Below, piece by piece: positions 1 to 5,935 of a stretch of DNA of 6,176 nt (position 1 is the stretch's first letter; each line of letters opens with the position of its first letter). Origin of the DNA: Acidobacteriota bacterium (GTDB taxonomy: Bacteria; Acidobacteriota; Vicinamibacteria; Vicinamibacterales; UBA2999); assembly GCA_947465275.1 (NCBI GenBank), contig CANIAI010000156.1, positions 1 through 6,176 on the forward strand. The letters run 5' to 3'. The position numbers and the translations under genes were made by a program. The notes under the pieces were generated by a model that saw nothing but the letters and a program-made list of their open reading frames with translations, was not told the DNA's origin and did not search any database.

Positions 1-1875
1 CGTGTTCTTGAACGACGACATGTCGGCGCGGATGCCGGCGGTCACCGTCACGTTGCGGCGCGGGCGCCACTCGTCCTGCGCATAGGCCGACGTGTACCAC
101 ACGTCGAGCGGCTGTAGCGGCTTGTCCTTGCCGGGGATGTTGCTCCAGCGAACCTGGAACGCGTTGGCCGCGACGCTCGCGACGGTGCGGTTCTTGTCGG
201 CCAGGTAGCCGTTGGCGTCGGTGTAGAAGTCGGCGAGCGAGTTGTACGCCCACGCGCCCTGCGGGCAGCAGCCGAAGAACACGTTGTCGGAGTGGTACTT
301 CTCGGCGTAGCCGCCGACCGTGATCGTGTGGCTGTTGCTGAACTTGGTGAAGTTGTCCTGCAGCTGGAAGGTCTTGTAGCGCAGCTCGTTGTTCACCGTG
401 AACGGTTCGAAGCCGAACGAGGTGTAGCTGGTGCCCCCCTCGAGGACGTCGACGAACGGGAAGACCGAGCTCTTGTAGCCGCGGCTCTCGTCCGAGTAGC
501 TGTAGCCGCTCTGGAACGAGTTCGCCATGCTGTTGCCGAGCACCGAGTTCCACTCACCGATGCCCGAGCGGATGTTCTCGAGAATCTGGTAGTTCGAGTT
601 CTCGAAGCTGAGCCAGCTCGTGCTGTTGATCGAGCGGCCGCGCAGCGCCGACGCCGAACCCGACATGCCGACGTCGGTGTACGAGTTCAGGTGGTTGTAG
701 CGGAAGCTGACCTTGTTCGCGTTGTTGATGTTGTAGTCGCTGCGCAGCAGGAAGCGCTTGACCGGCGTCTGCTTCGGGATGTCGTTGAAGCCGCCCGTCT
801 CGTAGTTGAAGTTCGACCCGAGATAGCTGCTGAGCGCCGTCAGGTCTGACGCGAGCACGCGGGTGACCTGGCCGCCGACCGCCTCACCGCCGTTGTTCGC
901 GCGGAAGGTCGTGAGCGGGCGCTTGTCGAGCTGGTTCTCGAAGTTGCCGAATGCGAACCACTTGTTCTTCACGATCGGGCCCGACGCCCAGCCGCCCGTG
1001 TTGCGGAAGGTGAACGTGCCGGGGTTGACGACCTGGCCGGCCGCTTCGGTGCCGACCCAGTCCTGGCTGCGGAAGCGGTGGTAGAACGAGCCGCTCAGGC
1101 GGTTGGTGCCGCTGCGCGTGACGGTGTTGACGCCCGCGCCGATGAAGCTGCCCTGGCGCACGTCGAACGGCGCCACGTTGACCTGCACCTGCTCGATCGC
1201 CTCGAGCGAGATAGGGGCGACGCCCGTGCGGTCACCCGGCTGGCCGCCGAGACCGAACGAGTTGTTGAACGACGACCCGTCGACCGTGATGTTGTTCATC
1301 CGGTTGTCGTTGCCGGCGATGTTGCCGCCGTTGGCCTGCGGGGTGAGGCGGGTGATGTCGTTGATGCGGCCGTTCAGCGTCGGGATGAGCGCAATCTGCT
1401 CGCGCGTCACCGAGGTGGCCGCGCCCGTGCGGTTCGAGCTGAACACCGCGTCGGCGGCGGCGGCCGTCACGGTCACCGTCTCGGTCACCGAGATGCCCTT
1501 CACTTCGACGTTCACGTCGGTCGACACGCCCAGGTTCACCGACACGTCGGCGACCGTCTGCGGCTCGAACGCGGCGCCGCCGGTGCCCGTGTAGGCGACC
1601 GTCACCGTGTACGGACCACCAACGCGCATCCCGATGATCTGGAAGCGGCCGTCAGCGCGGGTCGTGCCCTCGTAGGTGGTGCCCGACGGCTCGTGGATGG
1701 CGATGACGCTCGCCCCCGACACCGGCTGCTTCTGGTTGTTGGTGACGGTGCCGGTGAGGGCGCCGGTGGTGACGCCCTGGGCGCGGCTCTCACCGGGGAC
1801 GGCGAGCAGTGCGCACAGCGCCAAGAGGCCGGCTGTGTATCCCAGCCGCGCTCCGAACTGTAGCAGGCGAATCAT
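1..1875 (-). CDS. Oar-like TonB-dependent receptor with N-terminal carboxypeptidase-regulatory-like domain (3' part outside window)
   Basis: This is an outer-membrane beta-barrel receptor that would import an unidentified substrate using energy from TonB-ExbBD. The frame is open for 625 codons from the ATG at 1873-1875 to the window edge. Residues 1-32 form a signal peptide (arginines, then a hydrophobic run around 15-27, likely cleavage SRA|Q33). Residues about 35-100 read as a carboxypeptidase-regulatory-like beta-sandwich (GALTGTVTN, PVSGASV, TRADGRFQI). A possible TonB-box-like stretch TETVTVTA lies at 131-138. The plug follows at about 140-290, with the NNITVDGSSFNN motif at 194-205 and the EQVQVNVAPFDVRQG and NTVTRSGTNRLSG motifs. 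The rest is barrel strands rich in Asn, Tyr, Phe and Ser. Oar-family proteins are usually around 1000 residues, so roughly 400 residues are probably missing to the left. A GGAGAA ribosome site sits 9 bases before the ATG. No SusD-like partner is visible, which argues against a Bacteroidetes-type SusC. Family call is firm; substrate is unknown. Confidence 0.93.
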   Translation of the reverse strand, partial: MIRLLQFGARLGYTAGLLALCALLAVPGESRAQGVTTGALTGTVTNNQKQPVSGASVIAIHEPSGTTYEGTTRADGRFQIIGMRVGGPYTVTVAYTGTGGAAFEPQTVADVSVNLGVSTDVNVEVKGISVTETVTVTAAAADAVFSSNRTGAATSVTREQIALIPTLNGRINDITRLTPQANGGNIAGNDNRMNNITVDGSSFNNSFGLGGQPGDRTGVAPISLEAIEQVQVNVAPFDVRQGSFIGAGVNTVTRSGTNRLSGSFYHRFRSQDWVGTEAAGQVVNPGTFTFRNTGGWASGPIVKNKWFAFGNFENQLDKRPLTTFRANNGGEAVGGQVTRVLASDLTALSSYLGSNFNYETGGFNDIPKQTPVKRFLLRSDYNINNANKVSFRYNHLNSYTDVGMSGSASALRGRSINSTSWLSFENSNYQILENIRSGIGEWNSVLGNSMANSFQSGYSYSDESRGYKSSVFPFVDVLEGGTSYTSFGFEPFTVNNELRYKTFQLQDNFTKFSNSHTITVGGYAEKYHSDNVFFGCCPQGAWAYNSLADFYTDANGYLADKNRTVASVAANAFQVRWSNIPGKDKPLQPLDVWYTSAYAQDEWRPRRNVTVTAGIRADMSSFKNT

Positions 1876-1884
1876 CGTGGCTTC

Positions 1885-1890
1885 TTCTCC
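1885..1890 (-). promoter_or_regulatory. Ribosome binding site of the TonB-dependent receptor
   Basis: On the minus strand the hexamer GGAGAA lies 9 bases before the ATG at 1875. This spacing, with the signal peptide that starts right there, fixes the start codon. Confidence 0.7.
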
Positions 1891-1931
1891 AGGTCACACT
1901 GACGAACGAGTTCACGCACGCGCGTACGAGC

Positions 1932-1948
1932 GTTCCCCGGGGGGGAAC
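1932..1948. promoter_or_regulatory. Perfect inverted repeat upstream of the receptor gene (candidate operator or leader hairpin)
   Basis: GTTCCCC and GGGGAAC are perfect 7-base arms around a 3-base GGG spacer, centred about 65 bases upstream of the receptor ATG. A partial echo, GGGGGAC, follows at about 1953-1959. The site could bind a dimeric regulator or fold as a hairpin in the leader mRNA. No regulator family is assigned, because the motif matches none that I recognise with confidence. The surrounding 1876-2046 has no convincing sigma70 promoter. The only -10-like hexamer is TACAAT on the minus strand at 2047-2052, with no -35 partner. Confidence 0.4.
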
Positions 1949-2059
1949 CTTCGGGGGACACGGGGTGCTGACGTGGCGTGAGGACGTGGACGAGCCTGTC
2001 CCGGTCGGGTGACGCTGGTGGAAATCCCCGGGGCAGGTTGAGGTGGATTGTACAACGAG

Positions 2060-2093
2060 AAAGGCCGCCTCCCCCGGCGGGGACGCGGCCTTT
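2060..2093 (-). terminator. Stem-loop terminator of the TPR lipoprotein gene
   Basis: Perfect 9-base arms AAAGGCCGC (2060-2068) and GCGGCCTTT (2085-2093) enclose 16 bases, which contain a second small hairpin (CCCC, GGC loop, GGGG at 2072-2082). It begins 46 bases past the TAA of the lipoprotein gene. In the minus direction the stem ends in TTT followed by the T-rich TCTCGTTGT, which fits intrinsic termination, although the U-tract is short and broken. Because the stem carries A and T ends on both sides, it could work in both directions. It separates the lipoprotein gene from the receptor gene downstream. Confidence 0.78.
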
Positions 2094-2139
2094 CAGAGCC
2101 TACGAAATTGAGGCGGTCGGGCGTCTGACCGAGAGGGGC

Positions 2140-3078
2140 TTACGCGCCCTGCTTGGCCTTGCGCAGGTCTTCGACCTGGGTCTTGAGCTTGTCGGCCTCG
2201 GCGAGCAGCGCCCGCTGCTTGGTGGCGTCCTTCTCGACGTTCGCCTGCAGCCGGAGGAGGAGGCCCTTGTAGGTGATCGCCTCGACGTAGTCGTTCTTCA
2301 GCTCGATCGCCTTGTTGACCTCGTCGATGCCCGACTGAATGAGCTTCTTCTTGTCGGCCTCGTTCAGGCGGAAGTCGCGGTTCGCCTTGTCCCAGTAGAA
2401 CGCGGCCACCGTCTGGTGCGCCTCGGGGTTGTTCGGCTCACGCTGCGTGCGCTGGTTGAGCGCGTCGATCGTCTTCTCGAAGTCGCCCTGGCGGTTGTAG
2501 TACCCCGCGAGCGTCGTGTAGACGGTCGGCTCCTCGGGCTTCACGTCCTTCGCCTTGAGGTAGGTCGCCTCGGCCTTCTCGTAGTCGCCGTTGTCTTCGT
2601 AGATCTTCGCGAGGGCGAAGTAGTTGGTCGGCTCGGTCGGCTCGAGCTGAATCATCTGCTCGACGATCGGCTCGGACTGGGCCGGGTCGTTGAGCTTGTC
2701 GGGGCCGTAGGCCGCGACCAGGTACTCGAGCGACAGCTTCTTGATCTTGTCGGACGACATCATCGATGCCGCCTTCTTGTAGTTGTCGATCGCCTTGGTC
2801 AGGAACGCGTCGTTCGCTTCCTCACCCTTCTTCGAGGGCTTGAACTGGTTGTCGTAGCTGTTGCCGAGGAAGAAGTAGATGTCGGCGAGATTGGGATCGT
2901 ACGCCAGCGCCTCTTCGTACTTCTCCGAGGCCGCCTTGTAGTCGCCCGACTGGTAGAGCGTGTTGGCGTCCTTGACCGACTGCTTCGCGCGCAGCGAGTT
3001 CACCTGACCGCACCCGACCAGAGCCAAGCTGGCCACCGCGACCGCAACCACGGCTACCTGTGACGTGACCTTCCGCAT
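2140..3078 (-). CDS. TPR-repeat lipoprotein of unknown function
   Basis: This is a 312-residue secreted, lipid-anchored protein made almost wholly of tetratricopeptide repeats, so its likely role is protein-protein scaffolding in the envelope. Residues 1-22 are a lipoprotein signal (MRKVT, then an Ala/Val-rich core) ending in the lipobox L20-V21-G22-C23. TPR-like units lie at about 32-65 (SGDYKAASEKYEEALAYDP), 66-106 (stretched by a Lys/Glu-rich insert), 116-150, 151-184 (NGDYEKAEATYLKA), 185-218 (QGDFEKTIDALNQ) and 219-260. Residues about 270-309 are charged and helical, probably a coiled coil. The frame is open back to 3177, but the ATG at 3076-3078 is chosen because AGGGGG lies 6 bases upstream and the lipoprotein signal starts there. 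The gene has its own promoter and terminator, so it is probably monocistronic. I do not recognise a named orthologue. BamD- or PilF-like roles are possible in principle but not supported by specific motifs. Confidence 0.9.
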   Translation of the reverse strand: MRKVTSQVAVVAVAVASLALVGCGQVNSLRAKQSVKDANTLYQSGDYKAASEKYEEALAYDPNLADIYFFLGNSYDNQFKPSKKGEEANDAFLTKAIDNYKKAASMMSSDKIKKLSLEYLVAAYGPDKLNDPAQSEPIVEQMIQLEPTEPTNYFALAKIYEDNGDYEKAEATYLKAKDVKPEEPTVYTTLAGYYNRQGDFEKTIDALNQRTQREPNNPEAHQTVAAFYWDKANRDFRLNEADKKKLIQSGIDEVNKAIELKNDYVEAITYKGLLLRLQANVEKDATKQRALLAEADKLKTQVEDLRKAKQGA

Positions 3079-3084
3079 CGTAAT

Positions 3085-3090
3085 CCCCCT
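3085..3090 (-). promoter_or_regulatory. Ribosome binding site that sets the lipoprotein start
   Basis: AGGGGG on the minus strand sits 6 bases before the ATG at 3078. Upstream in-frame ATGs at 3105 and 3177 would put non-signal residues in front of the lipobox signal peptide, so this site decides the start. Confidence 0.75.
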
Positions 3091-3128
3091 AAAACGACAA
3101 CTCATGTGCACCGGGGCACACCCGTCAA

Positions 3129-3148
3129 CCGGCGGTTTGGCCGTCCGG
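3129..3148 (-). other. Stem-loop in the lipoprotein leader
   Basis: CCGGCGG (3129-3135) pairs with CCG-CCGG (3141-3148) around the loop 3136-3140, with one bulged base at 3144. It lies inside the predicted leader of about 109 bases. A weaker 5-base stem, TGTGC/GCACA, follows at 3105-3120, nearer the start codon. GC-rich leaders often form such stems by chance, so a regulatory role is unproven. Confidence 0.3.
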
Positions 3149-3193
3149 CCCGGGGCGCCAGCCGACGCTCCCGACACAATCTGTAAGCGCGCA

Positions 3194-3223
3194 AGTATAG
3201 TGATCCGGTTTCGGGAGAGTCAA
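3194..3223 (-). promoter_or_regulatory. Sigma70-type promoter of the TPR lipoprotein gene
   Basis: On the minus strand, -35 TTGACT (3218-3223) and -10 TATACT (3194-3199) are separated by 18 bases. Each hexamer differs from consensus at one position. In a GC-rich window this AT-rich pair stands out. Transcription would begin near 3187, giving a leader of about 109 bases before the ATG at 3078. Confidence 0.72.
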
Positions 3224-3243
3224 GGCGCGTCACCAGCCCTGCC

Positions 3244-3272
3244 TTGACCGCCTGCAACCCCCCTTCTATCAT
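3244..3272 (+). promoter_or_regulatory. Sigma70-type promoter of rel
   Basis: -35 TTGACC (3244-3249) and -10 TATCAT (3267-3272) are separated by exactly 17 bases on the plus strand. Transcription would begin near 3279, about 78 bases before the rel ATG. The element stands back to back with the lipoprotein promoter; the two -35 boxes are 20 bases apart. Confidence 0.68.
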
Positions 3273-3278
3273 GAGGAT

Positions 3279-3296
3279 GGCAGGCGTTCGCCTGTC
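3279..3296 (+). other. Stem-loop at the predicted 5' end of rel mRNA
   Basis: GGCAGGC (3279-3285) pairs with GCCTGTC (3290-3296) around the loop GTTC, giving 7 pairs including one G-U. It starts at the predicted first transcribed base. Such 5'-terminal hairpins are known in other bacteria to slow mRNA decay; that role here is inference. Confidence 0.4.
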
Positions 3297-3335
3297 GCCT
3301 GCTCTGGCCTCCCCGGCCGGTTCCCGACCTGCGCC

Positions 3336-3341
3336 AAGGAG
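3336..3341 (+). promoter_or_regulatory. Ribosome binding site of rel (long spacing)
   Basis: AAGGAG is a near-perfect Shine-Dalgarno sequence but lies 15 bases before the ATG at 3357, longer than the usual 5-10. No alternative in-frame start lies between it and the ATG, and the encoded protein starts as Rel proteins normally do. Translation may therefore be less efficient than the motif alone suggests. Confidence 0.55.
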
Positions 3342-3356
3342 TTAGACACCGGTTTC

Positions 3357-5513
3357 ATGATTCGGTTCGAGAGCCTGCTGGAGAAAGTGCGGAGCTACAG
3401 CCCGGATGCGGATCTGGAGCTGCTTCGCCGTGCGTATGTGTTCTCGGCCATGGAGCACAAGGGGCAGGTGCGGCACTCGGGCGAGCCCTACCTGATCCAC
3501 CCGCTCGAGGTCGCCGACCTGCTCGCCGACATGAAGCTCGACGTCGTGGCCGTCTCGGCCGGGCTGCTGCACGACGTCGTCGAAGACACCCTCACCACCC
3601 CCGAACGCATCCAGGAGCTCTTCGGCGCCGACGTGGCCCACGTGGTCGAGGGGGTCACCAAGATCGGCGCGATCCCGTTCTCGTCGAAAGAGGAACGGCA
3701 GGCCGAGAACTTCCGCAAGATGCTGCTGGCGATGGTCGATGACATCCGCGTCATCCTCGTCAAGCTCGCCGATCGCCTGCACAACATGCGCACCCTCGGA
3801 CACCTGCCCGAGGAGCGGCGCATCAAGATCGCCCAGGAAACGCTCGATATCTACGCCCCGATCGCCAGCCGGCTCGGCATGAGCAAGGTGAAGAACGAGC
3901 TCGAGGAGCTCTCGTTCCGCTACCTCGAGCCGAAGGCGTACGAGGGGCTGCGCGCCAAGGTCGAGGAACGGCGCAAGAGCGCCGAGGTGATCATCGAGGA
4001 GCTGACCAGGACGCTGCGCGCCAAGCTGGACGGGGCCGAGATTCCGGTGCACCAGCTCGATGGCCGCATCAAGCGCCTCTTCAGCATCCACCGCAAGCTG
4101 CAGAAGCAGAAGATCGACCTCGACCGGGTGTACGACTTCATCGCGGTGCGCGTCGTCACCGGGTCGGTGAAGGACTGCTACGCCGCGCTCGGCATCATCC
4201 ACCAGACGTGGGCGCCGGTGCCCGGCCGCATCAAGGACTTCATCGCGATGCCGCGGCCGAACGGCTACCAGTCGCTGCACACCTCGGTCATCAGCGAGCA
4301 CGGCTTCCCGTTCGAGGTGCAGATTCGCACCGACGAGATGCACCAGCGCGCCGAGGAAGGGATCGCCGCGCACTGGAAGTACAAGGAAGGCCGCGTCGGC
4401 GACCACAGCGACGAGCGCTATTTCCAGTGGATGCGCCAGCTGCTCGAAGTGCAGCAGGAGGTGCGCGACCCGCAGGAGTTCCTGCGGAACCTGAAGGTCG
4501 ACCTCTACCCGGAAGAGGTCTACATCTTCACGCCGAAGGGTGAGGTGCGGTCACTGCCGCGCGGCTCCACGCCGGTCGACTTCGCGTACAGCATCCACAC
4601 CGACGTCGGCAACCAGTGCGTCGGGGCGCGGGTGAACGGCCGCATGGTGCCGCTGCGCACCCGCCTGCAGAACGGCGACATCATCGAGATCATCACGCAG
4701 GCCGGGCACCGCCCGAGCCGCGACTGGCTCGCCTTCCTCACCACGTCGCGCGCGCGCAACAAGGTCAAGCACGTGCTGCAGACCGAGGAGCGCAGCCGCA
4801 GCATCGACCTCGGACGCCGCCTGTTCGAGAAGGAGGCGCGCCGGTTCGACCTGAACCCGCGCACGATGCTCGAGAGCGAGGGGCTGCTGAAATTCGCCAC
4901 GGAATACGGGGCGAAGACCGCGGACGAACTGCTCGCGAACATCGGCTACGGCAAGCTGTCGGCGCGCACCGTGGTGCAGAAGTCGGTGCCGGCGGGTCAG
5001 CTCAAGGAGCGGCTGGGCGAGCCCACGCTGCCGCAGCGGCGTGCCCCGCGCGGTTCGAGCGACAAGATCACGGTGCGCGGCACCGACGACATCCTGGTGT
5101 TCCGCGCCAAGTGCTGCAACCCGATTCGCGGCGAGTCGATCGTCGGCTACATCACGCGCGGCAAGGGGGTGTCGGTGCACTCGGCAAGCTGCCCGAACGT
5201 GCTGAACCTGATGTTCGACCCCGAGCGCCGCATCGACGTCGAGTGGGATGGCGCGGTCGACGACCACGCGCCCTACACCGTCAAGCTGACGATGCAGGTG
5301 GAGGATCGCAAGGGGATGCTCGCCGAGATCAGCGCGCGGGTGTCCGACATCAACACCAACATCACGAACATGGAAGCGCGCACCGGCGACGACCAGCAGG
5401 CGCGCATCGACATGACCGTCGAGATTCGGGACGTCAAGCATCTCGACCGCGTGGTCAAGTCGATCAAGGGGATTCAGGGAGTGCTGGGGGTGGAGCGGGC
5501 GACGCGCACGTAG
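3357..5513 (+). CDS. rel: Bifunctional (p)ppGpp synthetase/hydrolase, Rel/SpoT family
   Basis: This 718-residue cytoplasmic enzyme makes (p)ppGpp from ATP and GDP/GTP and also degrades it, controlling the stringent response. The N-terminal HD hydrolase domain (about 20-180) keeps the expected metal and catalytic residues: R39, H48, H72-D73 in HDVVEDT, E76-D77, and D139 and N143 in LADRLHNMRT. The synthetase domain (about 225-345) keeps D260 in RVYDFIAVRV, YQSLHT (304-309) and E320 in EVQIRT. The loop motif R291-I-K-D294 is the RXKD type of bifunctional enzymes, not the EXDD type of synthetase-only RelA. A TGS domain follows (about 386-447, VYIFTPKGEV), then a helical region, a CC/zinc-finger-like segment (C586, C587, H608, C612) and a C-terminal ACT domain (about 638-718). 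Length and domain order are full and normal. The gene has its own promoter, diverges from the lipoprotein gene and converges on ridA. Known family logic says a lone long Rel of this kind senses uncharged tRNA on the ribosome. No other such gene is in the window. Confidence 0.97.
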   Translation: MIRFESLLEKVRSYSPDADLELLRRAYVFSAMEHKGQVRHSGEPYLIHPLEVADLLADMKLDVVAVSAGLLHDVVEDTLTTPERIQELFGADVAHVVEGVTKIGAIPFSSKEERQAENFRKMLLAMVDDIRVILVKLADRLHNMRTLGHLPEERRIKIAQETLDIYAPIASRLGMSKVKNELEELSFRYLEPKAYEGLRAKVEERRKSAEVIIEELTRTLRAKLDGAEIPVHQLDGRIKRLFSIHRKLQKQKIDLDRVYDFIAVRVVTGSVKDCYAALGIIHQTWAPVPGRIKDFIAMPRPNGYQSLHTSVISEHGFPFEVQIRTDEMHQRAEEGIAAHWKYKEGRVGDHSDERYFQWMRQLLEVQQEVRDPQEFLRNLKVDLYPEEVYIFTPKGEVRSLPRGSTPVDFAYSIHTDVGNQCVGARVNGRMVPLRTRLQNGDIIEIITQAGHRPSRDWLAFLTTSRARNKVKHVLQTEERSRSIDLGRRLFEKEARRFDLNPRTMLESEGLLKFATEYGAKTADELLANIGYGKLSARTVVQKSVPAGQLKERLGEPTLPQRRAPRGSSDKITVRGTDDILVFRAKCCNPIRGESIVGYITRGKGVSVHSASCPNVLNLMFDPERRIDVEWDGAVDDHAPYTVKLTMQVEDRKGMLAEISARVSDINTNITNMEARTGDDQQARIDMTVEIRDVKHLDRVVKSIKGIQGVLGVERATRT

Positions 5514-5526
5514 GCCGCGTCGGCGA

Positions 5527-5547
5527 CCCGGCGGCGGAGCCGCCTGG
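5527..5547. terminator. Possible shared stem-loop between convergent rel and ridA
   Basis: GGCGGC (5530-5535) pairs perfectly with GCCGCC (5539-5544) around GGA, and two further C-G pairs lie beyond one mismatch. It fills the middle of the 40-base gap between the two stop codons, where a bidirectional terminator would be expected. There is no T-tract on either side, so it is at best a weak or Rho-assisted terminator. Confidence 0.4.
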
Positions 5548-5553
5548 GGGTCT

Positions 5554-5934
5554 CTACGCGAGCACGGCGATGACGTCGATCTCGACCTTCACGTCGCGCG
5601 GCAGGCGTGACACCTGCACCGTCGACCGCGCCGGCGGCGGGTCGCCGAAGTGCCGGGCGTACACCGCGTTCATCGCGGCGAAGTCGTTCAGGTCGGTGAC
5701 GAAGACGGTGGTGCGGGCCACCTGGGCGAAGTCGGCGCCGGCAGCCCGGAGCAGCGCCCCGATGTTGCGGAACACCTGCTCCGCCTGCGCCGTGATGTCG
5801 TCGCCCACGATCTGGCCGGTGGCCGGATCGAGCGGGATCTGTCCCGAGAGGAACAGCAGGTTGCCGGCACGGATGCCGGGGCTGTAGGGGCCGATCGCCT
5901 GCGGCGCGTCAGGTGCGGCTACGGCCTTCAGCAC
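5554..5934 (-). CDS. ridA: RidA family enamine/imine deaminase
   Basis: The 126-residue product is a complete RidA (YjgF/YER057c/UK114) protein, cytoplasmic and normally a homotrimer. It hydrolyses reactive 2-aminoacrylate-type enamines and imines released by PLP enzymes such as threonine dehydratase. Family landmarks are IGPYSPG (14-20, with Y17), LFLSGQIPLDP (27-37), N89, PARST (101-105, with the substrate-carboxylate-binding arginine R103) and VEIDVIA (117-123, with E118). The Cys seen at position 107 of E. coli RidA is Thr (T105) here, a common variant. A longer frame opens at 6003, but it would overlap rpmB and add residues unlike the family. The GTG at 5932-5934 gives the standard length, starts MLKAVAAPDAPQAIGPYSPG and lies one base after the rpmB stop (TGA-C-GTG), with a weak AAGG about 9 bases upstream. 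Translation is therefore probably coupled to rpmB. The 3' end faces rel. Confidence 0.93.
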   Translation of the reverse strand: MLKAVAAPDAPQAIGPYSPGIRAGNLLFLSGQIPLDPATGQIVGDDITAQAEQVFRNIGALLRAAGADFAQVARTTVFVTDLNDFAAMNAVYARHFGDPPPARSTVQVSRLPRDVKVEIDVIAVLA

Positions 5935-5935
5935 G

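Noticed and set aside
1078..1863. Plus-strand frame of 261 codons (and one at 292-849) opposite the receptor
   Set aside because: Arg/Ala/Val/Asp-rich shadow of the receptor gene. The minus frame is open for 625 codons with clear receptor motifs.
2047..2052. TACAAT as a -10 box for the receptor gene on the minus strand
   Set aside because: No -35 hexamer at 16-18 bases (that stretch is the GC terminator stem), no extended -10, and about 170 bases from the start codon. It remains only a weak possibility.
1978..3063. Plus-strand frame of 361 codons opposite the TPR lipoprotein
   Set aside because: Composition is Val, Leu, Arg and Gly-rich without motifs. The minus frame has a signal peptide, lipobox, repeats, ribosome site, promoter and terminator.
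1..3078. SusC/SusD-style nutrient uptake pair formed by the receptor and the lipoprotein
   Set aside because: The lipoprotein is regular TPR throughout, without SusD-type features. A strong terminator separates the genes, and the receptor resembles Oar-type rather than SusC.
3079..3177. N-terminal extension of the lipoprotein from upstream ATGs at 3177 or 3105
   Set aside because: It would bury the lipoprotein signal peptide behind 33 or 9 extra residues, and AGGGGG sits correctly for the ATG at 3078. The predicted promoter start at about 3187 leaves only about 10 bases before 3177.
3342..4406. Long minus-strand frame of 354 codons opposite rel
   Set aside because: It is a shadow of rel on GC-rich DNA: its residues are Asp, Val, Arg, Leu and His-heavy and low in complexity, with no family signature. 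The rel frame has unmistakable motifs across the whole stretch.
4551..5441. Minus-strand frame of 296 codons opposite the 3' half of rel
   Set aside because: Same shadow effect of high third-position GC; no domain, no ribosome site, fully inside rel.
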